Of a stretch of 64,000 nucleotides of DNA, positions 17,701 to 26,131 are shown one piece after another; within the stretch, counting starts at the first letter, position 1, and every line of letters begins with the position of its first letter. The stretch covers positions 2,666,001 through 2,730,000 of the forward strand of contig NZ_QFFJ01000002.1 in the NCBI RefSeq assembly GCF_003308995.1, read 5' to 3'. The stretch comes from Chitinophaga flava (GTDB lineage: Bacteria; Bacteroidota; Bacteroidia; Chitinophagales; Chitinophagaceae). The notes below the pieces were generated by a model. It worked only from the letters and a program-made list of their open reading frames with translations, was not told the origin of the DNA and ran no database searches. A program made the position numbers and the translations under genes.

Positions 17701-18496
17701 CAAACGGATTTTCGACTGGGCGTTGTCAAATAAAATAAAAAGCTTCAATCATATCTCTACTATCGGGATTACCGGGAATGGTTTGCCGGAGCATATAGAA
17801 TCATTTTATGAAACTGACCTCAACATGGGCCAGAACGTGGAAAATTATGTGCATTCAGCGACCAAACTAATGGCCGAGGAGTATATAAACGCTCACCGTT
17901 CACCTGATATGGGGGTGAATATTTTCCGCATTCCCAATGCCGGCGGCCGGTATGACGATGGCTTCACCCTGCTGCACATGGAGTCCAATTTAATGTACAT
18001 GAAGCTAAGAAGGATATGCAAGGCAGGATGTTACTCCGATGAGTTCCTGGAGCATAACCTGAATTTCAGAATTGTACCGGTGGATATGCTTATCAAGGTA
18101 GTCTGCGAATTATCATTCTATCAGCATAAACACCTCAGTACTTTCCACCTGCCATTCGAAAAAGGATTTACAATGCCTGAAATTATTGATGCCTTCATCA
18201 AAAATGGAATTAAATTAACTAAATTGGACAATAATGACTTCCGTGAGTACATGCGAAAATGGGAGGAGAATTCGGAAGAATATTCTGTTAAACTGATTAA
18301 ATACGGCATCTATGATAAAGTAAGGGGACGAAACTATAAAATCAAGACCGACGCCACCAGGTTAACCTTGGAAAAAATAAAGGAACCCGTAGCCTATGAC
18401 CGGTTAACATACCTCAAAAATGTTGTGAGTTATTGCCTTAAAGAAGGGTTCTTAAATACGGATACCAGTTTGTCACCAAATTTTATTAATCAATAA
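14795..18496 (+). CDS. Terminal KS - degenerate AT - ACP - thioester reductase
   Basis: This 1233-residue protein starts with a divergent ketosynthase that keeps its triad: Cys161 (NTTCSSSL), His295 (HGTGTILGDP) and His335 (KAQIGHLD). Residues about 495-690 sit where an acyltransferase should be and still look like one in outline, but the GHSLGE nucleophile motif is replaced by TRQGEG (575-580), no HAFH-like motif is visible, and the region is about 100 residues short. It ends in a normal post-AT linker (YKLSRFWP). The carrier has GGDSLAG, Ser757. The C-terminal domain (858-1233) is a thioester reductase with GSTGFIG for NADPH, which would release the chain as an aldehyde or alcohol. Its expected YxxxK is replaced by Y1018-VHSAT-K1024, two residues too long. 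It ends 6 bases before the receptor gene, in the same apparent operon. Confidence 0.9.
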   Translation: MYKSIAIIGLSYELPGIRNWSELSRSLKSKGTNIGTLSPGRLQDIYDKYGPVEMDTGGFIDRVDLFDNEYFDVTEREAVKMYPEHRLFLLHALRAFYDAGYTEKDLEGSGTGIFLASGKSQYLSFLDGQYDFFNGLTGIEATRLAKFLDLRGPAVTVNTTCSSSLVALHNACMSLEQRECDMVLTGGVRIGTITKERAGDFAIMSRTGACRPFDKDADGTMNGEGAVCMVLKRLEDAIRDEDPIYATIEGSAVNHGGARISSLTAPSIEAQKEVILKAWENARVDPKDIRFIEAHGTGTILGDPIEFSGISEAFTEKGVTGLTCKISSVKAQIGHLDTLCGLAGLLRVIAALNNKIIPPQANFAVINEHIEETDNVIEVQREPEYWDAGNGIRIGGVSSFGLTGTNVHMVVAHKEEESRLAADSDLYFLQLGAPTPERLSDIKQEISNVLENNRHTNLDALSRKLNRLYNVGKYNEGLSFTDSASLLKGLQQPVAVPEKETIFLLMDLDLQEYDRELIGTIFNENSLIKKCWEDLVGAAYLPERISDDKVTSVLFQYVLYKYLLSIPEGKMQVVTRQGEGILQQLLNNKVRPADIVQDPSLIIDNENSFNRQNFEYYLFKNFRQQRVILVDFSKGRQMQFPDADNVINISGGFERKERFLLYSELLASGRSPLKVPNVPVFLYDAQFPVYKLSRFWPKNVPSANVGQKATEPVEKIDKGVLTLAEIEARLKPIWKKLLEIEGDIAADDDFFEQGGDSLAGLDLLGQLNKEFKKNLIIYEEMFSYSTFGGLCGVLHDRLTGITVMPKLQAPVSANVAEKATGTVAVVKESEDATFRENKYKALLDTIQQSGALARITHGDILITGSTGFIGSFLVKRILDSTDANIICMARDKKGQRAEERFWSVFNESFGISAHERIRVVNADITDENLLSDKESRELLKNVTTVYHAAGSPAFVGNPNLQEHISFKGTKRIFDWALSNKIKSFNHISTIGITGNGLPEHIESFYETDLNMGQNVENYVHSATKLMAEEYINAHRSPDMGVNIFRIPNAGGRYDDGFTLLHMESNLMYMKLRRICKAGCYSDEFLEHNLNFRIVPVDMLIKVVCELSFYQHKHLSTFHLPFEKGFTMPEIIDAFIKNGIKLTKLDNNDFREYMRKWEENSEEYSVKLIKYGIYDKVRGRNYKIKTDATRLTLEKIKEPVAYDRLTYLKNVVSYCLKEGFLNTDTSLSPNFINQ

Positions 18497-18502
18497 AGCA
18501 CT

Positions 18503-20893
18503 ATGAATACAACCCTAATCAGAACCATTCTTGTTAAAGCGTTGCTCTTTGTATCTGTAGCGCTAAATGCCCAGCAGATCAAATCGATTTCTGGTAAAGT
18601 AATAAATGCTAAAAACGAACCCCTTACCGGAAATGTATTGGTGCTATCTGTTGCTGATTCCTCTTTTATTAAAGGGGTCAGCTACCGTGATGCAAGTTTT
18701 GAACTGCCTGAGATCAATCAGAAGGCGGTATTGTTGAAACTTACTTCGCTGCAGTTCCCGGATACGATACTGAGAGTTGAATACAATGGACAGGAGCATA
18801 TTAACCTGGGAAACATTTTGATAAAAAACACGCGTTTCCAGCTTAGTGAGGTGCAGGTGACAAGTCAGGTACCGATGGTAAGATACAGCGGGAACGGGAA
18901 TGTTGATATAAATGTAGCAAAAACCATATTGGCCAGTAGCAGCTCAGTAACGGAGATATTATCAAGGGCTCCCAGCGTTACGGTTGATGAATCAGGATTG
19001 TTCTTTGTTTTCGGCAAGGGAGAGGCTATTATATATCTCAACGGGAAACGCATTACCAGACAACAGATGTCTGCCATCCCCACTTCCCAGATCTCGCGGA
19101 TTGAAATAGTTTCAAATCCTTCTGCCAGGTATGATGCAGAGGGGAAAGCCGTGATCAATATCATTACAAAGGTCAATACGCAGGAAGGTTTTATTGGTTC
19201 AATAAGCCAGCATGTTACCGTTTCCGATTTTGCGGGCACCAATGCCAATACGTTTCTGGACCTTAGCTATATGAAAGGCAAGTTTTCGCTGGTTGGAAAC
19301 TACGGCCTGCTTGTAGGAAAAAGCAGGGAGTTTTTGTACACGACCCGAAGCAGACCTGCGGGCGCCGATTTTATGAGCTCGGATCTGACAATAGACTGGA
19401 GACGTAAATTCAATAACTATTCCAATTTTGGCCTGGGTGCCCAGTACAATATCAATGAGCGCAGTTATGTTTCGCTGGGATACAGTGGATATGTGGAAAA
19501 CCAGGGTGGTGGACAGTTCAGCAGAAACGTCATCACTACAAACACAGAACGCAGCCTTTATGTCAGCGATCTCAATGTAGACCAGCAGCGATGGAACCAC
19601 ACAGGTACTTTCAATTATAGTACAACATTTGACAGCCTTGGCTCGAACCTGTTTTTTGGAGGACAGTATTCCTATTTTGATGGCAACACGAATGATTTTA
19701 TTGACGAAAAAAGCCCCACTGACATTTCAGCCGCCGAAAGGTTTCTGAAAAATCTCACGGATACAAGGATTTCCATTTTCACATCTCAGTTGGACTATAC
19801 CAAAATATATAGTCCCAGGAGCAAACTGGAACTGGGGGCCAAGTTTAGCTATGTACATGATAAATCTGCTACAGACTTTATGGTGAGCGAGAAAGGACAG
19901 TTATTCAAACTGGATTCAGGAATGTCAAATAATTTTCTTTATTCGGAGCGGATTCCGGCTGTATATATCAACTATGGCGGCGCACTCACCAGAAAAATAG
20001 ATTTCAGTACAGGGGTGAGGGGAGAATGGACTGATTTCAGTCTGAACACAAGCTATGGTGGCGGCGAAGTTATCAAAAGAAACTACTTTAATGTATTTCC
20101 TAACCTGTCGCTGAGCACAACGGTCAATGCTGTTAAGCTCCGTGTTTCTTATGTATCCAGGATATTAAGGCCGAGGTACCAGGGGCTTAATCCTTTTATT
20201 ATCTATCAGGACCGTTTTACTTCCATACAGGGAAGCCCGGACCTTGTACCCGAAAAAACACATGCCTTTGAAATAGGCGCCAATTATAGAAAGTTCGACC
20301 TGAAGATAGGATACAATTATACGATTGATCCCATCATGTCTGCTGCAATAAGGGGAGATAGCGCTAACAGTTATGTATTAAAGGCTATAAACCTGGAAAA
20401 GGACCATACCTTCTTTATCTCCCTTTCCAGGACGATCAACATTGGTTGGTGGAATTCCATGAATACTGCAACGCTGAGCTACAGTAAATCAATCGACAGC
20501 AGGTATGCGTTTGTTGAGCCGAAGCCGTATGTATATCTTTATTCCAACAATACTTTCAATGTGCGTAACCTGTTCAAGATACAGCTGCTGGCCTGGTACC
20601 TGAGCAATAAATCATATGGGATACGTTTCGAAGAACAGAAGTCAACTATAACAGTCGGCCTTGAAAAGGAATTCTTCAAGAATGCATTAAAACTGAACCT
20701 GACTGCGAATGATATCTTTCATAAAACCAATTCCACAGGGTTTTATGATGTCGGAAAAACGGCGGTGTTTTATGACAGGTCCTACAATACCAATTACTTC
20801 AAATTTGTAGGCACTTACAATTTCGGTAAGCTGAAGAAATCCAACTACAAAATCAAATCAACAGGACAGGCAGAGAATAACAGGGCCAACTAA
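18503..20893 (+). CDS. Outer-membrane beta-barrel receptor, TonB-dependent family
   Basis: This is a 796-residue outer-membrane protein with an N-terminal signal peptide ending near ALNAQQ, a carboxypeptidase-like beta-sandwich (about 27-110, ISGKVINAKNEPLTGN), a plug-like region (about 115-225, with LSEVQVTSQVP and ISRIEIVSNPSARYDAEG) and a long C-terminal barrel. The layout matches the Bacteroidota 'outer membrane beta-barrel' subfamily of TonB-dependent receptors rather than SusC. It lies between the last synthase gene and the exporter gene with gaps of 6 and 16 bases, so it probably belongs to the biosynthetic operon. Possible roles are passing the product across the outer membrane, taking the product back up, or self-protection; the sequence does not decide between them. 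Confidence 0.88.
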   Translation: MNTTLIRTILVKALLFVSVALNAQQIKSISGKVINAKNEPLTGNVLVLSVADSSFIKGVSYRDASFELPEINQKAVLLKLTSLQFPDTILRVEYNGQEHINLGNILIKNTRFQLSEVQVTSQVPMVRYSGNGNVDINVAKTILASSSSVTEILSRAPSVTVDESGLFFVFGKGEAIIYLNGKRITRQQMSAIPTSQISRIEIVSNPSARYDAEGKAVINIITKVNTQEGFIGSISQHVTVSDFAGTNANTFLDLSYMKGKFSLVGNYGLLVGKSREFLYTTRSRPAGADFMSSDLTIDWRRKFNNYSNFGLGAQYNINERSYVSLGYSGYVENQGGGQFSRNVITTNTERSLYVSDLNVDQQRWNHTGTFNYSTTFDSLGSNLFFGGQYSYFDGNTNDFIDEKSPTDISAAERFLKNLTDTRISIFTSQLDYTKIYSPRSKLELGAKFSYVHDKSATDFMVSEKGQLFKLDSGMSNNFLYSERIPAVYINYGGALTRKIDFSTGVRGEWTDFSLNTSYGGGEVIKRNYFNVFPNLSLSTTVNAVKLRVSYVSRILRPRYQGLNPFIIYQDRFTSIQGSPDLVPEKTHAFEIGANYRKFDLKIGYNYTIDPIMSAAIRGDSANSYVLKAINLEKDHTFFISLSRTINIGWWNSMNTATLSYSKSIDSRYAFVEPKPYVYLYSNNTFNVRNLFKIQLLAWYLSNKSYGIRFEEQKSTITVGLEKEFFKNALKLNLTANDIFHKTNSTGFYDVGKTAVFYDRSYNTNYFKFVGTYNFGKLKKSNYKIKSTGQAENNRAN

Positions 20894-20909
20894 CCACATA
20901 TTATTTATC

Positions 20910-22553
20910 ATGAAACGTATACTGCAATTGATTATACCGATGACAGGCAGGTCAGGGTTTATTAAATATGTTTGCCTGGGGATACTATCGGGTTTGTGCA
21001 GTTTCCTGTTCATCAACACCGTTACCGGCGTACTGGGGCAGATCATTGCAGGTACCTTCTCAAATATCCGGGAGTATCTGCTTATATTCCTGGCTATTAT
21101 CCTGTTGTTCGTATGGATAAGAAGGGTGTTGTCTGTGGCCGTTATCCGGCTGTCGCAGACCCTTTTCTGGGACCTCAGGAAACAGATCGTAGCGCTGGTG
21201 CTGAAATCGGGTTACCGGCAATTATCATCCAGGAAGGTGGAAGTGCATGCAGCTGTTGTCAGTGATGTGAATATCCTGACGCAGGCGTCACAAAGCATCA
21301 TAGATTTTTTCACCGCCACGGTGCTGACGGTAATCTGTTTCATATACCTCGCCACATTGTCGATGCCATTGTTCGCTATCACGCTGCTGGTGGCGGTGGC
21401 AGGTGTGGCCATCTACCGCCTCAGAGCCGGCATCAACATCCGGAATCTGCAGACGGCCCGCAGCCTCGAGAATAATTTCCAGGACAGCTTTAACTCCATA
21501 CTCGAGGGTTTCAAGGAGCTCTTCATGGATAGCCGTAAACGTAAGTCCATCTTTGAACAGCAGGTGGTGCCTGTATCTGCAGAAGCCTATGAGAACAACA
21601 CGAAAGCCTACATTGGTTTTCTCAACAATCAAATCACCGGCTACACCCTTTTCTATACACTCATAGCGGCGATACTCCTTTATCTCAATACGGCGCTGGA
21701 GATAGAAGTGAAACATACGCTGACCTTTGTTTTCACGCTCCTGTACCTGCTGGGCGCCATCAATACCATCATGGTGCTGCTGCCGGTGCTGGTGCGCGCC
21801 AAAGTGGCCGCTGGCCGCCTGCTCGATCTGAAAGATAAGCTGGAACAGGATGGCAGTCAGGAAGTAACGGCGTCTCCCGTAATGTTTACCGAAAAACTGG
21901 AACAAATCGCCATCAGCAACCTGGAATACCATTACGGGGAAGATGACCGGTCTTTCAGCATCGGTCCCGTAAACTTCGATATACAAAAAGGTGATGTGAT
22001 CTTTATCTATGGCGGCAACGGCAGCGGCAAAACTACATTCGTACATACTTTGCTGGGACTACATATTCCTTCGGCAGGGGAGATCCGCTTTAATGATACT
22101 ATCGTAGAAAATGAGCACTATACCGGGTATAAGGCTCTGTTTGCGGTAGTGTTCAACGATTTTTATCTCTTTAATGAAATGCTTGGCTATAACAGTTTCA
22201 ATACAGACAAGTGGCATTATTATCTCCGCATGTTTGAACTGGAAGATAAGGTCAGCATGGGCGATAACGGCGTTTTTTCCACCACAGAGCTTTCCACCGG
22301 TCAACGTAAAAGGCTGGCACTTATCGCGGCCTTGCTGGAAGAAAAGCCGCTGCTGGTGATGGATGAATGGGCCGCCGACCAGGACCCGCATTTCAGGAAG
22401 AAATTTTATACCGAGATTATCCCGCACCTGAAGCAGGAAGGGCTTACCATCATTGCCATCACGCACGACGACCGCTATTACCATTGCGCCGACAAACTGT
22501 ACAAAATGGAATATGGCAAGCTTATACCGGAAGGTGTGCAGGTGTATCAATAG
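20910..22553 (+). CDS. Cyclic-peptide/siderophore-type ABC exporter (PvdE/SyrD family)
   Basis: This 547-residue protein is a fused half-transporter: an N-terminal membrane domain of about six segments (residues 15-300) and a C-terminal ATPase. The Walker A motif GGNGSGKTT starts at 368, the signature LSTGQRKRLAL at 461, Walker B is LLVMDEW with Asp485 and Glu486, then AADQD and the switch histidine in ITHDD. The run LSTGQRKRLAL...MDEWAADQDP is typical of the PvdE/SyrD cyclic-peptide exporter family, whose characterised members move nonribosomal peptides or their precursors across the inner membrane. It lies inside the synthetase operon, followed after 18 bases by a thioesterase and then by an exported acylase, so the cargo is very probably the assembly-line product. 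Confidence 0.93.
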   Translation: MKRILQLIIPMTGRSGFIKYVCLGILSGLCSFLFINTVTGVLGQIIAGTFSNIREYLLIFLAIILLFVWIRRVLSVAVIRLSQTLFWDLRKQIVALVLKSGYRQLSSRKVEVHAAVVSDVNILTQASQSIIDFFTATVLTVICFIYLATLSMPLFAITLLVAVAGVAIYRLRAGINIRNLQTARSLENNFQDSFNSILEGFKELFMDSRKRKSIFEQQVVPVSAEAYENNTKAYIGFLNNQITGYTLFYTLIAAILLYLNTALEIEVKHTLTFVFTLLYLLGAINTIMVLLPVLVRAKVAAGRLLDLKDKLEQDGSQEVTASPVMFTEKLEQIAISNLEYHYGEDDRSFSIGPVNFDIQKGDVIFIYGGNGSGKTTFVHTLLGLHIPSAGEIRFNDTIVENEHYTGYKALFAVVFNDFYLFNEMLGYNSFNTDKWHYYLRMFELEDKVSMGDNGVFSTTELSTGQRKRLALIAALLEEKPLLVMDEWAADQDPHFRKKFYTEIIPHLKQEGLTIIAITHDDRYYHCADKLYKMEYGKLIPEGVQVYQ

Positions 22554-22571
22554 ACAACAGTGTTCAGAATT

Positions 22572-23279
22572 ATGAAGAAACCTCAATTATTCTTATTGCA
22601 TTTTGCAGGCGGGAACTGTTACTCCTTTCAGTTCATGAAACCGTTGCTGCACGACTTCGAAGTAATCGCTCTTGAACTGCCCGGAAGAGGCAGAAGGATG
22701 GATGAACCGCTGCTGAATGATTTTGATGCAGCAGCCAAGGATCTGTACAGGCAGATTATAGGCGATATTACAGATGCGCCATTCCTGATTTACGGACATA
22801 GTATGGGCGCTTCCCTCGCGCTGAGAGTAACTAATCTGCTGGAAGATGCGGGCAAACGCCCGGTTGCTGTTATTGTGAGCGGCAACGCCGGTCCGGGGCT
22901 GGAGCGCAGCAGGATGCGGTACCTGCTGGACAGGCCGGAGTTTATAAAAGAGCTGGAACTGCTGGGAGGGCTGCCTCCGGAGATCATCGAAAATGAAGAA
23001 CTGTTCGGCTTCTTCGAGCCGGTGCTGAGGGCCGACTTTGAAATTGCTGAAAGAAACAATCTGGTTAGTGAGCCTCCTATACAATCACCGTTGTATGCCG
23101 TTATGGGCAGCATGGAAGAGAACGTAGAACGGATCGACAACTGGATGGCCTATACCCGGGGCCGCTTCGCCTCGGAGGTGCTGGAAGGGGATCATTTCTT
23201 CATTCAACGTCATCCCCATCGTATCGCAGGTATCATAAGTTCCTTTTACCACAGAATGTATGCCATGCCTCAATCATAA
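22572..23279 (+). CDS. Type II thioesterase
   Basis: This 235-residue alpha/beta-hydrolase is of the stand-alone thioesterase class that accompanies NRPS and PKS systems. It has the early LHFAGGN motif, the nucleophile Ser77 in GHSMGA and the catalytic histidine His208 in GDHFF. Type II thioesterases remove stalled or wrong acyl groups from carrier domains. The ATG at 22572 is preferred; a GTG at 22560 would add four residues. No integrated thioesterase is visible in the assembly line, so this enzyme might also help release, though the terminal reductase domain is the more direct candidate. Confidence 0.93.
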   Translation: MKKPQLFLLHFAGGNCYSFQFMKPLLHDFEVIALELPGRGRRMDEPLLNDFDAAAKDLYRQIIGDITDAPFLIYGHSMGASLALRVTNLLEDAGKRPVAVIVSGNAGPGLERSRMRYLLDRPEFIKELELLGGLPPEIIENEELFGFFEPVLRADFEIAERNNLVSEPPIQSPLYAVMGSMEENVERIDNWMAYTRGRFASEVLEGDHFFIQRHPHRIAGIISSFYHRMYAMPQS

Positions 23280-23291
23280 TCCAAGACAAAA

Positions 23292-25721
23292 ATGAAACGG
23301 ATCAATATAGGTTTTTTATTCCCGCTCCTGGCGCTTGTTATACTGGTATATGCGTTGTCGCAGCCAATGTTTGTAGCACCTCCCCTGGGCAAACTGCTGG
23401 ACCCCTTTGTGGGCGCGGTACAGAATGAGGATGAACGCCGGCTGGGCGCGAAGGAGCTGACTATACCCGTTCATCAGCTGAAAGCACCGGTACAGGTGTA
23501 TTTCGATGAGCGTAAAGTGCCGCATATCCATGCACAGAACACCGAAGACCTCTACTTTGCGCAAGGGTATATCACCGCCTTTTTCCGCCTGTGGCAGATG
23601 GATTTCGGTAGTTATGCTGCTGCCGGTCGCCTGTCGGAAATTTTCAGCAAGAAGGAATTTCTGGAATACGATCGCACACAGCGCAGGCTGGGCATTGCAG
23701 AAGCTGCGAAACACTCGCTGGAGCTGATCGAAGCCAACCCCGAGACCAGTACTGCAGTTAACGCCTATACGAAAGGAGTGAACGCTTATATACAACAGCT
23801 TCATTACCGCGACCTGCCGCTGGAATACAAGCTGCTGGGCTATGAGCCGGAACCATGGACCAACCTGAAGAGTGCCCTTATCATGAAAAACATCGCCAAT
23901 AAAATGAGCGGTTATGAAGAAGACCTCTACATGTCGAAAATGATACTGGCGCTGGGTGAAGACCGCTTCAACCAGTTGTTCCCTGAATATTATGCACAAA
24001 GCACGCCGGTCATGAATATCAGCAGACCGCAAAACGTACCTGCAGCAGCAGTGAAAACGCCGTCCTATCTGAATTACGCTTTCCTTTCGGCCAATTCCGT
24101 TATCACGGAGAGCGCCTGGAACCCAAGGCTGGGGAGCAACAGCTGGGCTGTTTCCGGTAAAAAAACAAAGTCAGGGTTTCCTATTCTCGCCAATGACCCG
24201 CATCTGAACCTTTCATTGCCCAACGTATGGATGGAAATGCAGCTCACTGCGCCGGGCATGAACGTATACGGGGTGTCTATGCCAGGGACCCCGGCCGTTA
24301 TCATCGGGTTCAATGAAAATATCGCCTGGGGCATCACCAATGGTGCCGATGATGTGAAAGACTGGTACAAGCTGAAGATAAGCCCTGATTACAAAAAGTA
24401 TGAGCTGGACAGTAACTGGTCCGACTTGCAGGTAAGAAGGGAGGCGATCAGGCGCAGGGGGCTGCCGGTGTTTTATGATACCGTATATTCTTCTGTGCAT
24501 GGTCCCATTGTATATAATAAGAGCTTCCCCGGCAAAGACTCCGATATGGTGGACATGGCGCTGAGATGGGAGCTGCATCGTCCGTCCAACGAGTTTCTCA
24601 CTTTTATCCAGTTGAACAAGGCCGCCGGCTATGAAGATTATAAAAACGCTATCAGGCATTTCCAATGTCCGTTGCAGAACTTCACATTTGCCAGTAAAGA
24701 CAACAACATTGCTATTAATCACCAGGGAAGTATGCCTGTAAAGTGGCCAGGGCAGGGGAGATTCATCCTGGACGGCACCTCCCGCACACATCTGTACACC
24801 CGGTACATCCCGGCCGACAGTCTGCCGCAGCTGCTCAATCCGGCCTGCAACTATGTGCAGTCGGCCAACCAGCGGCCTACCTACGGCAACTACGCCTACT
24901 ACTACAACGGGCATTACAGTGAAACACGGGCCAACCGCATAGAACAGCTGTTGTCGACCACGCAACAGCTGGACATTTCCTATATGGAGAAGATTCAGCT
25001 GGACAATGTCAACGCATTCGCCGTAGAGGCGTTGCCGTTACTCCTGTCGAAAGTGAAAAGCAGTGAGCTGAATGCCGCGCAGCAGCAGCAGCTGGCATCG
25101 CTGAAAACCTGGAATGGCAGCTACGAGTACGGCAGCACAACGGCCAAGCTGTATGACCTGTGGTGGTGGAACACACGGAACTTTACCTGGGATGAATTCA
25201 GGAATTACAGGTTCTATGTGAGGCCGCCGGAAGATGAAGTGCTGCTGAAGCTGATCAGGACAGACCCGGGCAATACATTCTTCGACAAGCAGGGAACGGT
25301 CCGGAAGGAAGATGCCGCTGATATCATTACTGATGCTTTTATTGCCGCCGCTATGGATGTGGATAAGGCCCGGAAGGAAGGAAAAATACAGTGGAGCGAT
25401 TTTCATAAAGTGAACCTGATACATCTCACCAACCTGCCGGCCTTCAGTAAAATGGGTATTCCTGCTGCAGGACAGCAGGAAGTGCCAAACGCTGTGTCAC
25501 GCAACTGGGGCCCGTCCTGGAGGATGATAGTAGAGTTGGGTGACAGGCCCAGAGCCTATGGCATCCTTCCCGGTGGGCAATCCGGTAACGCTGCAGGACG
25601 GTATTACGATAACTTTGTGGATGACTGGAACAAAGGCAGATACTACCCTTTAACTTTCTTCATGACAGTGCAGGAAGCAGAAAAACAGGCAACCAGCACA
25701 TGGAAACTGATAAACAGATAA
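23292..25721 (+). CDS. Exported penicillin-acylase-family N-terminal-nucleophile hydrolase
   Basis: This 809-residue protein has a hydrophobic N-terminal segment (residues 5-22) that should send it to the periplasm or membrane. The order is alpha subunit, spacer, then the autocleavage site at LG/SNSWAVSG, giving Ser282 as the new N-terminal nucleophile, followed by NDPHL, NENIAWGITNG and the C-terminal LPGGQSG block. All are characteristic of the penicillin acylase/PvdQ family of Ntn hydrolases, which cleave amide-linked acyl groups. It lies 12 bases after the thioesterase and downstream of the PvdE-like exporter. By analogy with PvdQ it may remove a fatty acyl group from the exported peptide. 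It could alternatively be a resistance or activation enzyme for the product; the cargo is unknown. Confidence 0.92.
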   Translation: MKRINIGFLFPLLALVILVYALSQPMFVAPPLGKLLDPFVGAVQNEDERRLGAKELTIPVHQLKAPVQVYFDERKVPHIHAQNTEDLYFAQGYITAFFRLWQMDFGSYAAAGRLSEIFSKKEFLEYDRTQRRLGIAEAAKHSLELIEANPETSTAVNAYTKGVNAYIQQLHYRDLPLEYKLLGYEPEPWTNLKSALIMKNIANKMSGYEEDLYMSKMILALGEDRFNQLFPEYYAQSTPVMNISRPQNVPAAAVKTPSYLNYAFLSANSVITESAWNPRLGSNSWAVSGKKTKSGFPILANDPHLNLSLPNVWMEMQLTAPGMNVYGVSMPGTPAVIIGFNENIAWGITNGADDVKDWYKLKISPDYKKYELDSNWSDLQVRREAIRRRGLPVFYDTVYSSVHGPIVYNKSFPGKDSDMVDMALRWELHRPSNEFLTFIQLNKAAGYEDYKNAIRHFQCPLQNFTFASKDNNIAINHQGSMPVKWPGQGRFILDGTSRTHLYTRYIPADSLPQLLNPACNYVQSANQRPTYGNYAYYYNGHYSETRANRIEQLLSTTQQLDISYMEKIQLDNVNAFAVEALPLLLSKVKSSELNAAQQQQLASLKTWNGSYEYGSTTAKLYDLWWWNTRNFTWDEFRNYRFYVRPPEDEVLLKLIRTDPGNTFFDKQGTVRKEDAADIITDAFIAAAMDVDKARKEGKIQWSDFHKVNLIHLTNLPAFSKMGIPAAGQQEVPNAVSRNWGPSWRMIVELGDRPRAYGILPGGQSGNAAGRYYDNFVDDWNKGRYYPLTFFMTVQEAEKQATSTWKLINR

Positions 25722-25732
25722 CAACTGACAAT

Positions 25733-26104
25733 ATGAGCAAAACGACGCTTGATAGTATAAAGGCCTTTTGCTGCCTGGTTCCGTTAATCCTGCTGGTGAG
25801 GATGACAGATAGCATCCCATGGTGGAGTTTCGTAGTAGTCGTGGGATTTTTCGGTGCATTCATCTCCATCCGCAAATGGAGCGTAGCCGCTTTTGGTACT
25901 GGGTTCCTCGCCGGAATGCTGGTATGGGTGGCCGCGAATATATATTTTCATATAGCCCTGGGCGGTAGTGTGTTTAACAGGATCGGGCTGACGTTGTCAG
26001 TACCGGGACCTGTGGTCATCCTTATCTCCGGAATCATAGGTGGCTTGTTAACAGGACTGGCCCTCTTTACCGGGAAGGCGGCGATAAAGCGAGGGGATGC
26101 CTGA
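25733..26104 (+). CDS. Small four-helix membrane protein, unknown function
   Basis: The predicted 123-residue protein has four hydrophobic stretches (roughly residues 10-25, 30-48, 50-72 and 83-110) and a basic C-terminus. The ATG at 25733, 11 bases after the acylase stop, is preferred over 25700, which would overlap the acylase gene. I do not recognise the family. It is the last gene before a terminator, so it is co-transcribed with the biosynthetic genes. A role in immunity or as an accessory of export is possible but rests only on position. Confidence 0.7.
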   Translation: MSKTTLDSIKAFCCLVPLILLVRMTDSIPWWSFVVVVGFFGAFISIRKWSVAAFGTGFLAGMLVWVAANIYFHIALGGSVFNRIGLTLSVPGPVVILISGIIGGLLTGLALFTGKAAIKRGDA

Positions 26105-26131
26105 TAACCGACGGGATAATCGAAGAAAATT

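Noticed and set aside
21288..22046. A 252-codon minus-strand frame
   Set aside because: It is antisense to the ABC exporter, which has all its motifs on the plus strand.
1..26104. Assignment of the cluster to a named natural product such as a monobactam or a known Chitinophaga lipopeptide
   Set aside because: The module order does not match any product I can name with confidence, and the left part of the cluster is missing.
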